Source: an uncultured OM182 clade bacterium
Lineage (GTDB): Bacteria > Pseudomonadota > Gammaproteobacteria > Pseudomonadales > Azotimanducaceae
Length of the DNA: 32,528 bases
Direction: 5' to 3'
Assembly (NCBI GenBank): GCA_905182025.1
Contig: CAJJAA010000031.1
Location: forward strand, 1 to 32,528
Part shown: in pieces, positions 26,022 through 32,528 of the stretch
Numbering within the stretch: the stretch's first letter is position 1
Layout of the letters: each line of letters opens with the position of its first letter
The notes under the pieces: generated by a model
What the model was told of the DNA's origin: nothing
Databases searched by the model: none
The model's input: only the letters and a program-made list of their open reading frames with translations
Position numbers and translations under genes: made by a program

Positions 26022-27002
26022 TTAAGACTCCTGTGTAATAACAATTTTCCCTAGGGCTTGGCGGTTCAACATTTTCATTAAGGCCTCGCCAGTCGCTTCA
26101 AGAGGGAAGCTCTGGCCGGCTTGGGGTGCTAACTTGCCCGCCTGAATCCAGTCCATAAGTGCTTTCATAACAGGTGCAGCTTCGTCGGGGTTTGCGGCGA
26201 TATAACCGCCCCAATTTACGCCGACGATTGAACAACGTTTGAGTAAGGTCAAGTTAAGCGGTATTTTTGGAATACCACCGCCGGCGAACCCTACGACGAG
26301 AAAGCGGCCATCAGGACCAAGTGATCTAAGTGCGGGGTCTGAGAAGTCTCCGCCTACGGGGTCATAAACCACATCAAGGGGGGTGCCATTGAGTAGCGTT
26401 TTGAGGTCGTCCCGCCAATTTTCTTTAGTGTAGTCGAGCACATGATCTGCGCCAAGGTCTAGGCAAGTCTGTCTCTTCTCTTGCGTTGAGGCTGCGGCGA
26501 TGATCGTTGCGCCGATCGCCTTTGCAACATCAATTGCAGCAACACCGACACCGCCGGCGGCACCAAGAATCAAAATTGTTTCATTCGCTTGTAGCTTTCC
26601 ACAGTAGATAAGGCCGTGATAGGCGGTGCAATAGTTCACCTGGAAGCCAGCCGCGCCTTCATGGCTTAGCGCGTCAGGTATGGCAATGCACTTATTGGCT
26701 GCAATACATACTTGTTCAGCTAGCCCTCCGTAAGACGGCATGGCCAAAATACGTTGTCCAACTTGAAGGTTGGCAACCTCGCTACCAACTTCGGTCACAA
26801 CCCCAGATATTTCATTGCCGGGCACAAAGGGTAGCTTCGGCTTAATCTGATAGAGCCCAGCGACGGTCAACGCGTCCACGTAGCCAAGCCCAGTAGCCTT
26901 GATGCTCACTAAAACTTCGTTCGGTTTGGGTGTTGGTGCGGGCAATTCGGAAACAGTTAGCCCCGCTGGGCTTGCGTATTCATTACAAACGATGGCGCGC
27001 AT
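26022..27002 (-). CDS. Zinc-less NADPH:quinone oxidoreductase family protein (MDR)
   Basis: A 326-residue medium-chain reductase of the quinone oxidoreductase / enoyl reductase branch, using NADPH. The opening MRAIVCNEYASPAGL and PGNEISGVVTEVGSEV (~60-75) are typical, and LILGAAGGVGVAAIDVAKAIGA (~142-163) is the NADPH loop. YDPVGGD marks the second cofactor contact. An ATG at 27002 with GAGAG upstream fits the usual N-terminus; a GTG 39 bases further upstream (27041) would add thirteen unusual residues and is rejected. It starts the minus-strand run NQO, epoxide hydrolase, ferredoxin, CYP153. It is divergent from the LLM gene. Substrate unknown. Confidence 0.9.
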   Translation of the reverse strand: MRAIVCNEYASPAGLTVSELPAPTPKPNEVLVSIKATGLGYVDALTVAGLYQIKPKLPFVPGNEISGVVTEVGSEVANLQVGQRILAMPSYGGLAEQVCIAANKCIAIPDALSHEGAAGFQVNYCTAYHGLIYCGKLQANETILILGAAGGVGVAAIDVAKAIGATIIAAASTQEKRQTCLDLGADHVLDYTKENWRDDLKTLLNGTPLDVVYDPVGGDFSDPALRSLGPDGRFLVVGFAGGGIPKIPLNLTLLKRCSIVGVNWGGYIAANPDEAAPVMKALMDWIQAGKLAPQAGQSFPLEATGEALMKMLNRQALGKIVITQES

Positions 27003-27345
27003 GTTATCTCTCAAAAATGATTCAGCCTCGGATACTAGCACAGTCTGATGGATGATTTTCTTGTCTTATAACGGTTGTCTCGATGGAGCTGACGCCAGCG
27101 TTATAAGGTGTTAATTATATTTGGATTGCTTATTATCAATACAGACTTTGACAAAGTACGAGAGTCAACATGGAAGAAATGCCCCAAGATTTGTCAGCAT
27201 GGAGTCAGTCGGTGAAATGCTTTTTGATGTTGATGGACCCGGACCAAGATCAATTATGTTGTAGTTGCTTACCTGTTCTTTTTGTAAATTAGATTAGATC
27301 CATTTTCATTCATTGTGTACAACGATACTCGATAGGAGAAGTAGT
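27003..27345. other. 343-base divergent intergenic region with a small open frame
   Basis: Between the quinone oxidoreductase (-) and LLM oxidoreductase (+) genes. It must carry both promoters. An ATG at 27170 opens a 40-codon frame to a TAG at 27292 with GAGAG upstream; the peptide has no recognised family and two adjacent Cys. It could be a leader peptide or chance. Confidence 0.45.
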
Positions 27346-28266
27346 TTGGCGTTAGGCATCGGTGTTGGTTTATCAACTTTTCCGTTTGAGGACGGCAAGG
27401 GTTATTTTCGCTGGGTACAGCAATGTGAACGCGGTGGGGTTGACTCCATCTGGCAGACGGATCGGCTTGTATCAAAAGAACCCATGCTGGAATGTTTTAC
27501 CGCCATGGCGGCAATTGCTGGCGCAACAGATCGCATAAGGTTTGGCATGAACGTCGCCAGTATTGCGTTACGTGATCCTTTGCTCGTCGCAAAACAATGC
27601 GCCTCAATTGATATGTTGAGCCACGGTCGCCTGCTGCCCGCATTTGGGTTGGGTAGTGCACTTTCACAGGACTATGTGGCGACAGGTACAGCCACGAAAA
27701 GACGCGGTAAGAAAGCCAATGAAGCATTGTCTCTTGTACATCGACTTTGGCATGAAGACGATGTTGATTTTGATGGTGAGTTCTTTCAGTACAAGTCAGC
27801 TTCGATTTCGCCCAAACCATCGAACCCGCATCTGCCACTTTGGATAGGCGGCTCAAGTGAGGTGGCCATGAAGCGAACGGCTACCTATGGTACAGGTTGG
27901 ATAGGTGGTCTTGATTCTCCTGAACAGGCGGGTGTCATGGTGAGTGGTATCAAAGCGAAGTTGAAGGATACCGGCCGTACGATTGACGACGACCATTATG
28001 GTGCTAGCTTCTCCTTTCGCTTCGGTAGCATGGATGAAGACATTGCCAATCGAACTGCTGCAGCACTCGAACAGCGTCTAAAGAAAAGCCCTGACAAGTT
28101 CATGGTGGTCGGTGGGGCTAAAGACATCATTCAACGGGTCGAAGAATTTGTTGCGAACGGCTGTTCCAAGTTCGTGTTGATCCCGATGGCGAGAGGTGGT
28201 GAGGATGTTAGTGACCAGACTCAACGACTTATCAATGAGGTGATACCTCACTTTGCTGGCCGATAG
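27346..28266 (+). CDS. LLM class (luciferase-like) flavin-dependent oxidoreductase
   Basis: A 306-residue luciferase-like monooxygenase superfamily protein. The opening LGIGVGLSTFPF is the first strand, DSIWQTDRLVSKEPMLECF (~29-47) a typical substrate-side region, RIRFGMNVASIALRDPLL the FMN-face block and LGSALSQDYVATG a core motif. The PHLPLWIGGSSEVAMKR block (~165-181) is the classic flavin-phosphate region. It uses reduced FMN or F420 to oxidise or reduce an unknown substrate. The start is TTG 27346 because AGGAG lies seven bases upstream; an earlier in-frame TTG at 27313 has no site. The stop codon begins the first unit of a 14-base tandem repeat. Confidence 0.9.
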   Translation: MALGIGVGLSTFPFEDGKGYFRWVQQCERGGVDSIWQTDRLVSKEPMLECFTAMAAIAGATDRIRFGMNVASIALRDPLLVAKQCASIDMLSHGRLLPAFGLGSALSQDYVATGTATKRRGKKANEALSLVHRLWHEDDVDFDGEFFQYKSASISPKPSNPHLPLWIGGSSEVAMKRTATYGTGWIGGLDSPEQAGVMVSGIKAKLKDTGRTIDDDHYGASFSFRFGSMDEDIANRTAAALEQRLKKSPDKFMVVGGAKDIIQRVEEFVANGCSKFVLIPMARGGEDVSDQTQRLINEVIPHFAGR

Positions 28267-28305
28267 CCCTCGGCAAGTAGCCCTCGACAAGTAGCCCTCG
28301 AAAAA
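28264..28305. repeat. Three tandem copies of a 14-base repeat over the LLM stop codon
   Basis: TAGCCCTCGGCAAG, TAGCCCTCGACAAG and TAGCCCTCGAAAAA run end to end. The first unit's TAG is the LLM stop codon. Because 14 is not a multiple of three, the three TAGs fall in three different frames. Confidence 0.9.
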
Positions 28306-28312
28306 CGAAAAA

Positions 28313-28345
28313 CCTCTGATTCAAGAAAGCGTCTCGAATCAGAGG
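28313..28345 (-). terminator. Terminator downstream of the MFE-2-like SDR
   Basis: CCTCTGATTC and its exact reverse complement form a ten-bp stem with a 13-base loop. On the minus strand it is followed by TTTTTCGTTTTT, the U tract of an intrinsic terminator, 18 bases past the SDR stop codon. Confidence 0.85.
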
Positions 28346-28362
28346 GGGTTACTACGATATGA

Positions 28363-29232
28363 CTAGCGCCAGAAGGTTGTCTTAGGCACAGCATCGGACA
28401 TATCAAGTATGTCGTCAGTCGCGGCAAGAAAATCTTCAGCGGTGGCTTCTTCGCCCAAATCCACGCCCGTGTTGGCGTAAACCATATCCGAAGCGTATTT
28501 ACCTCGTGCAGCCTGAATGATTCGACCATTTGGCGCTTCTTCAGATGCGAGATACAGAATCACGGGGCTAACGAGGCCTGGATGATTGCCGGGATCAGGG
28601 TTGTCTGCGTCAATCGAACTGCCGGGTACACTTGCCGTCATTCGTGTCGCGGCGCCTGGAGAGAGGCAGTTAGTATGGATATTGTGACTAGCACCTTCTC
28701 GAGATAGGTTATTCATCAATCCAACCATGCCCATCTTGGCTGCGCCGTAGTTTGATTGACCAAAACTACCGAGAATACCGGACACAGATGAAGTAAAGAT
28801 GACTCGGCCGTAGTTCTTCTCATACATAATAGGCCATGCATGCCACGTAACGTACGCTGATCCGTTTAGATGGACACTTAAAACCAAGTCCCATTCTTCC
28901 AGAGTCATCTTTTTGAAAGATTTATCTCTTAAGATCCCCGCATTATTAACAACGATGTCAACCGTGCCATATTCTTTCATTGCCGTAGCAACGATATTTT
29001 TCGCGCCAGCTTTGTCTGATACGGAATCTTTGTTGGCGACCGCTTCGCCGCCCATTGCGCGAACTTCCTCCACAACCAGGTCAGCAGCATCACTCTTGCC
29101 TGATCCATCTACGGAACCACCAAGGTCATTGATGACAAGTTTGGCACCATTTTTGGCGAGTAGTAGTGCGTGTTCCTTTCCCAGACCACCACCGGCCCCG
29201 GTAATGATTGCAACTCTTCCTTCAACGCTCAT
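28363..29232 (-). CDS. MFE-2-type SDR, (R)-3-hydroxyacyl-CoA dehydrogenase-like
   Basis: A 289-residue SDR of the group found in peroxisomal multifunctional enzyme type 2 (17-beta-HSD type 4). The opening GRVAIITGAGGGLGKEHALLL (~5-25) is the cofactor loop, and the long segment VINDLGGSVDGSG (~33-45) is diagnostic of this group. NNAG is at ~93-96, with catalytic Ser in TSSVSG and Tyr/Lys in SNYGAAKMGM. The tail after the fold (~260-289) is short. It would oxidise a 3-hydroxyacyl-CoA in beta-oxidation or act on a steroid-like hydroxyl. GTGGAG seven bases upstream makes ATG 29232 the start; a GTG at 29244 overlaps that ribosome site. Confidence 0.92.
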   Translation of the reverse strand: MSVEGRVAIITGAGGGLGKEHALLLAKNGAKLVINDLGGSVDGSGKSDAADLVVEEVRAMGGEAVANKDSVSDKAGAKNIVATAMKEYGTVDIVVNNAGILRDKSFKKMTLEEWDLVLSVHLNGSAYVTWHAWPIMYEKNYGRVIFTSSVSGILGSFGQSNYGAAKMGMVGLMNNLSREGASHNIHTNCLSPGAATRMTASVPGSSIDADNPDPGNHPGLVSPVILYLASEEAPNGRIIQAARGKYASDMVYANTGVDLGEEATAEDFLAATDDILDMSDAVPKTTFWR

Positions 29233-29478
29233 ATTGATCTCCACATAGTTAGTGGCGGCAATAAATCATCTTTAGGCGGGGATGACAAGCTGCATAGTTT
29301 TTATGAATAGCGGGTCTTTAAATGCATTGGGCATCGCGCTGAACCGAAAAGGGCTAGATTGCGCCTTCAATTTACATCTGATACCGGATCCAAACGGCGC
29401 GCCCCTAATCAATATGGGCTATGGCTAGCCGCTGTTGCAGGATGTTTTATGGCAATGAGCGTTAGGATCGAATTATTA

Positions 29479-29718
29479 TCAAACCAGTCTGACGCGCATA
29501 CAGGTTGTTTCAAATTGGCTTAACGTTGGTTTGCGATGCTGTACGTCTTCAACTTTCAGTTGACGCGCTATATCGACGGACTGGCCGGTTTTTGCCCGTA
29601 TCCAAGCACAAAGGTTTTCTTCTACCTGCTTTGATATGCAATGAACGCTTTTGAGCTCAGTCACAAAGGGCTGATCTCTATATGAGTTCAGATAAACTTC
29701 AAGTCTTGTGTTCGGCAT
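29479..29718 (-). CDS. Small hypothetical protein
   Basis: A 79-residue protein of no family known to me. The ATG at 29718 has a good ribosome site (AAGGA, seven bases upstream), which is the main reason to call it real. It has Cys at three places, no signal peptide or membrane segment, and mixed charge with a basic middle. It stands between the SDR and tesB on the same strand with more than 230 bases on each side. It could be a small regulator or a chance frame. Confidence 0.45.
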   Translation of the reverse strand: MPNTRLEVYLNSYRDQPFVTELKSVHCISKQVEENLCAWIRAKTGQSVDIARQLKVEDVQHRKPTLSQFETTCMRVRLV

Positions 29719-30077
29719 CTAAAAATCCTTACTGCTTCATTCTTATTGTGGGGGGGCACTGTGATAGCAGGTGAAAAGCAATTTACAACGATGTTGATAC
29801 ACTTAATGTTAACTGGCGCACATTTAGGCTGCCTGTAGCCGTAATAAATGCTTTTGCTTCAGTTTAATGGTCTACAACTGCAGCAATAGGTCCAACTTTA
29901 ATGATTTAACCAATGGCTATACGATGGATGTTTGTTTGGTTAAGTTAAACAATCGTTTGCCAATCTCGAATCGAACAAGGTTGGACGACAGCGGATGAAA
30001 ATTGAGATAAGGCATAGACTCGGCCCATTTCAACGGGGTCCTTGCCTTCTTGGGCGAAACGTCCGCAATAGAGAGGT
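29719..30077. other. 359-base intergenic stretch
   Basis: Between the small hypothetical gene and tesB, both on the minus strand. No gene, hairpin with a T tract or known motif was recognised. It contains the promoter of the small gene if that gene is real. Confidence 0.5.
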
Positions 30078-30929
30078 CTAACGAGGCTTATTAACTCTCA
30101 GTAGACCTTCCTGCATAGACGATGCTATTAGCTTGCCTTGTTTGGTGTAAAAGCTGCCACGGTTAAAGCCTTTTGCGCCATGGGTTGACGTGCTGTCTTT
30201 AATATAGATTATCCACTGGGATATATCGAAGTCATTATGAAACCACAATGCATGATCTAAGCTGGCCATCTGCACGTCATCACGACTAACCGTTTTTGAA
30301 TGGGGCAGGTAAGACGTTGATACAAAGCCCATGTCAGATGCATATGCCAGCAGTTCTTGATGTAACGATAAATCGTTACCGATTGTCTTTTTGAATCTAA
30401 TCCAAACAGGATTTGAGTTGTCGTCAAAGGTTTTCTTTTGTGAGACGGTTCTCAGCTCGAACGGTCTTTCCCTTGTCGCCCATGGACTATTTGTCACCGG
30501 GTTCCGTTTTGCGATGACGATGTCGTCTTCTAACTCTTCGGGGGTTGGTAGCGATCGCATATCCATTTGGTGCTCGAGGCCTTGCTCTTTGATATGGAAA
30601 GAGGCGTCCATACTAAAAATGGCTTCACCATTTTGAATGGCGACAATGCGACGAGTGCAAAAACTTTTGCCATCTCGAATGCGTTCAACGCGGTAGACGG
30701 CGGGAATGTCGGGTCGACCTGGGCGCAGAAAATACCCGTGCAGGGAATGACAGGGTCGATTCGACTCTACTGTACGATTAGCAGCGGTGAGCGCCTGTGC
30801 CAGCACCTGACCGCCGAATAGTCGATTGCCGGGCATCACCTCGTTTTCGCCGCGATAAAGGTTCTGCTCGAGATTCTCCAAGTCGAGTATCTCGAGCAAT
30901 CTTTCAGCTCTGCCTTTTGTTTCAGTCAT
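30078..30929 (-). CDS. tesB: Acyl-CoA thioesterase II (TesB)
   Basis: A 283-residue double hot-dog thioesterase that cleaves medium to long acyl-CoAs to free fatty acid and CoA. Family marks are GNRLFGGQVLAQAL (N-terminal hot-dog), HSLHGYFLRPGRPDIP and RDGKSFCTRRIVAIQ. The catalytic triad context of E. coli TesB is kept: Asp in SLDHALWFH, Thr in DSTST and Gln in MQEGLLR. ATG 30929 fits the usual N-terminus; a GTG 21 bases upstream (30950) would add seven residues and has no ribosome site. It is preceded on the strand by the Rieske gene, with about 70 bases between stop and start. It would balance the acyl-CoA pool of a fatty-acid-using cell. Confidence 0.95.
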   Translation of the reverse strand: MTETKGRAERLLEILDLENLEQNLYRGENEVMPGNRLFGGQVLAQALTAANRTVESNRPCHSLHGYFLRPGRPDIPAVYRVERIRDGKSFCTRRIVAIQNGEAIFSMDASFHIKEQGLEHQMDMRSLPTPEELEDDIVIAKRNPVTNSPWATRERPFELRTVSQKKTFDDNSNPVWIRFKKTIGNDLSLHQELLAYASDMGFVSTSYLPHSKTVSRDDVQMASLDHALWFHNDFDISQWIIYIKDSTSTHGAKGFNRGSFYTKQGKLIASSMQEGLLRVNKPR

Positions 30930-30998
30930 TGTCTTGGCTCTTGGTTGCACGCAATGCTTTAGAGCGCGCGCGGGTATCGCTTGCGATCAGGTTTTCGA

Positions 30999-31271
30999 TC
31001 AGGATTGCGATACCGGGTTTGGGGTCGAAGAAATCGCAATTGTTTCATCGACAATTTTTAAAGGGTAAGTCTTGATGCCGTCAAATGCTGGCGGTGCTTG
31101 CACTGAACCATCTTTGAGACAAAATTCTGCACCATGGTAGGGGCAGGTAATACATCCGTCACGGATTGAACCGCCTTCAAGTCCAAATTCCGCATGGCTG
31201 CAAAAGTAGTTGATCGCGAAGTACTCGCCTTCGTGCTGGCAAAGTAATATTTCCTCGCCGTCGAGTTTGCC
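30999..31271 (-). CDS. Rieske [2Fe-2S] ferredoxin, truncated at the chimeric junction
   Basis: A Rieske-domain protein read on the minus strand from the junction to a TGA at 30999-31001; about 90 residues remain. The cluster ligands are complete: C-x-H in YFCSHAEFG and C-x2-H in TCPYHGAEF. The first readable residues are GKLDGEEILLCQHEG; the true N-terminus is lost. Its size and style fit a small Rieske ferredoxin that serves a ring-hydroxylating or other oxygenase. Upstream of residue 1 the DNA switches to AT-rich sequence in a different frame, so it is broken by a join. Confidence 0.8.
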   Translation of the reverse strand, partial: GKLDGEEILLCQHEGEYFAINYFCSHAEFGLEGGSIRDGCITCPYHGAEFCLKDGSVQAPPAFDGIKTYPLKIVDETIAISSTPNPVSQS

Positions 31272-31483
31272 AGAATTATAACAAGAGATATTAGGGCAAG
31301 AAGAGCATCCTCTCCGAGCATATTTAAAATATCTGATACATTCTTATATACATCTCCAACAAAGGGTGTCTCTGTACCAAAAATAATACCAAGAAGAAGT
31401 GAAACAACTACGAGAGGTATTAATAATTTAGTAACCTTATTTAAAAAGGTTGTGAGACTTGCTAATGTAACTTTAAAGTTCAT
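31272..31483 (-). CDS. Small hydrophobic membrane protein, truncated (AT-rich segment)
   Basis: From ATG 31483 (minus) about 70 residues are legible: MNFKVTLASLTTFLNKV, then a hydrophobic helix LLIPLVVVSLLLGIIFG (~19-35), then GDVYKNVSDILNMLGEDALL and a second hydrophobic run ALISLVIIL. After this the frame enters the Rieske gene in the wrong reading frame, so the natural C-terminus is lost. No family is recognised. It resembles the 71-residue protein at 31541-31756 in layout. No clear ribosome site precedes it; it follows a strong terminator. Confidence 0.6.
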
Positions 31484-31499
31484 ATTTTTTTATAAAAAA

Positions 31500-31527
31500 T
31501 TCAAGAAGGGCCTAGGCCCTTCTTGAA
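31500..31527 (-). terminator. Perfect palindromic terminator between the two small membrane proteins
   Basis: TTCAAGAAGGGCC and its exact reverse complement are separated only by TA, a 28-base palindrome. On the minus strand it is followed by ATTTTTTATAAAAAA, so it would end the transcript of the 71-residue gene, whose stop codon is 13 bases away. Confidence 0.85.
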
Positions 31528-31540
31528 AAATTGTTAAGTG

Positions 31541-31756
31541 CTACTTAACTAGGCTCATTAGAACTGCTAAAACAAGAAGTCCTACAACACCATTAGTAGC
31601 TAACGTTTCAACAAGAGCCGTTATATTACCAATTACGTCAAGTCCTAGCATATCACCGAAAGCTAAGCTTCCAACGATTCCTAGTCCTAGGATTCCCACT
31701 ATAACACTAGTTAGATTGCTAACTAAGTCACCTATCATTCTCCATGCATTATCCAT
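31541..31756 (-). CDS. Small membrane protein, 71 residues
   Basis: A 71-residue hydrophobic protein. A strong ribosome site (AGGGGGG, five bases before ATG 31756 on the minus strand) supports the start. It opens with an amphipathic stretch MDNAWRMIGDLVSNLTS and has two hydrophobic helices, VIVGILGLGIVGSLAFG (~18-34) and VVGLLVLAVLMSL (~57-69), joined by a loop with GDMLGLDVIGN. No family recognised. The partner gene downstream has the same arrangement. It lies downstream of pnp across the pnp terminator, so it must have its own promoter in 31757-31840. Confidence 0.75.
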   Translation of the reverse strand: MDNAWRMIGDLVSNLTSVIVGILGLGIVGSLAFGDMLGLDVIGNITALVETLATNGVVGLLVLAVLMSLVK

Positions 31757-31841
31757 AATTTCCCCCCTACAGGTATATATTTATGATTTACAGCCTATAT
31801 AACAACACAAATTATTCAATGGGGCAAATTTTGTGAAAAAA

Positions 31842-31871
31842 AAATCCTAAAAATTTGACTTTTTAGGATTT
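31842..31871 (-). terminator. Terminator after pnp
   Basis: AAATCCTAAAAA and its exact reverse complement form a 12-bp stem with loop TTTGAC. On the minus strand it runs into a tract of nine T. It begins 25 bases past the pnp stop codon. Confidence 0.85.
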
Positions 31872-31895
31872 TTAGGATTTAAATGAAGATAGAGA

Positions 31896-32528
31896 TTATT
31901 CTTCTTCTTGATTCTCTTTAGGAGCTTCTTCAGTTTCTTCTGCTTTGGCTTCAGATTCCTCTGCTTTAGCTAATGCTTTAACAGATAATTTCATCTTACC
32001 TCTATCAAAACCAATTAACTTAACATCAATTTCTTGGCCTTCTGAAAGAACTGCGTTTACATCTTCTGTTCTTTCTGCAGAAATTTCAGAAATATGAAGA
32101 AGACCATCTTTACCAGGTAGAATATTGACAAATGCTCCGAAGTCTACAATCTTGACTACAGTTCCTTTTATACCTTATTTAATTCTGGCTCTTCTAAGAT
32201 ACCCTCAATAATTGCTAGACATTCTTGCATTGATGTTTGATTTTGGCCAAATACTGAAACAGTACCATCATCACTAACATCAACAGTAGCACCTGTTTTT
32301 TCTTGCATACCCTTAATTACAGCGCCGCCTTTACCAATAATCTCTTTGATTTTATCCTTGTTAACCATGAATGTTTTCATAGCAGGAGCATTTTCAGATA
32401 ATTCTTTAGGCTTAGAAATAGCATCATTCATAATCCCAAGAATATGAGTAATAGCTACCTTTGCCTTTGTTAAAGCTGCTTCCATTATAGCTTCGTCAAT
32501 ACCTTGGATTTTAATATCCATTTGAAGA
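31896..32528 (-). pseudogene. pnp: Polyribonucleotide nucleotidyltransferase, C-terminal part with one frameshift
   Basis: PNPase is a phosphorolytic 3'-5' exoribonuclease of the RNA degradosome. The window holds its C-terminal part; the rest lies beyond base 32528. Legible parts are the end of the second RNase PH domain (QMDIKIQGIDEAIMEAAL), the KH domain with KDKIKEIIGKGGAVIKGMQEK, and the S1 domain with [21 protein letters not shown]. The tail is Glu/Ala-rich. The KH-to-S1 link is broken: after ELNKV the frame hits TAA, while [11 protein letters not shown] continues in another frame, consistent with one lost base near 32174. The first frame ends at 32168 and the second at 31896. Sequence style is gammaproteobacterial but AT-rich, unlike the rest of the window. 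A sequence error is likelier than loss of this gene. Confidence 0.9.

Noticed and set aside
29245-29478. A gene between the SDR and the small hypothetical protein
   Set aside because: No frame of useful length with a ribosome site was seen; it is left as intergenic.
31058-31483. A single 141-residue protein spanning the junction
   Set aside because: Its first half is a hydrophobic AT-rich protein and its second half is the Rieske gene read in the wrong frame, so it is an artefact of the join.

Overview
The window is mostly (about 1-31265) a stretch of chromosome-like DNA of moderate GC from what looks like a free-living, probably marine, lipid- and hydrocarbon-using gammaproteobacterium. The grounds are the gene set (YgiQ, TrhO, SirB1-like protein, GTP-type PEP carboxykinase, CYP153 alkane hydroxylase, WS/DGAT) and the style of the proteins. 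The species cannot be named from sequence alone. The last ~1.25 kb (about 31265-32528) is visibly AT-rich, carries a gammaproteobacterial-type pnp end and two small membrane proteins, and meets the main part inside a gene in the wrong frame. It is most simply read as a chimeric join (assembly or amplification), not native neighbouring DNA.

Layout. 1-1703 (+): the end of a thiolase and a saccharopine-dehydrogenase-like reductase. 1704-3711: a non-coding stretch with a 13-bp inverted repeat, a heptanucleotide tandem repeat and a sigma-54/NtrC-type control region, then an ammonium transporter gene broken by three single-base indels. 4007-8491: pckG (-) and ygiQ (+), divergent, each ended by a strong symmetric hairpin. 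8631-16437: an acyl-CoA synthetase (-) divergent from a + strand run of class III CoA-transferase, WS/DGAT wax-ester/triacylglycerol synthase, APH-like kinase, crotonase, alpha/beta epoxide hydrolase (one frameshift) and a small ABM-domain protein. 16496-22841: housekeeping and redox genes (SirB1-like, alpha/beta hydrolase, two nitroreductases, SDR, trhO, PrxQ-type peroxiredoxin, GFA protein). 23119-27002 (-): quinone oxidoreductase, microsomal-type epoxide hydrolase, [2Fe-2S] ferredoxin, CYP153. 27346-31271: LLM flavin oxidoreductase, MFE-2-like SDR, a small hypothetical protein, TesB thioesterase and a truncated Rieske ferredoxin.

How it fits together. CYP153 with its ferredoxin would hydroxylate alkane ends or epoxidise terminal alkenes. 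The adjacent epoxide hydrolase would open epoxides. Acyl-CoA synthetase, CoA-transferase, crotonase, MFE-2-type dehydrogenase, thiolase and TesB cover fatty acyl-CoA activation, beta-oxidation and release, and WS/DGAT would store surplus acyl groups. PEP carboxykinase would feed gluconeogenesis from acetyl-CoA growth. This pathway view is inference from gene content; no single cluster here is proved to act together.

No rRNA, tRNA, CRISPR array, transposase, phage module or recognisable defence system was seen. At least five single-base frame breaks in otherwise well-conserved genes (amt x3, epoxide hydrolase, pnp) suggest base-level sequence errors.
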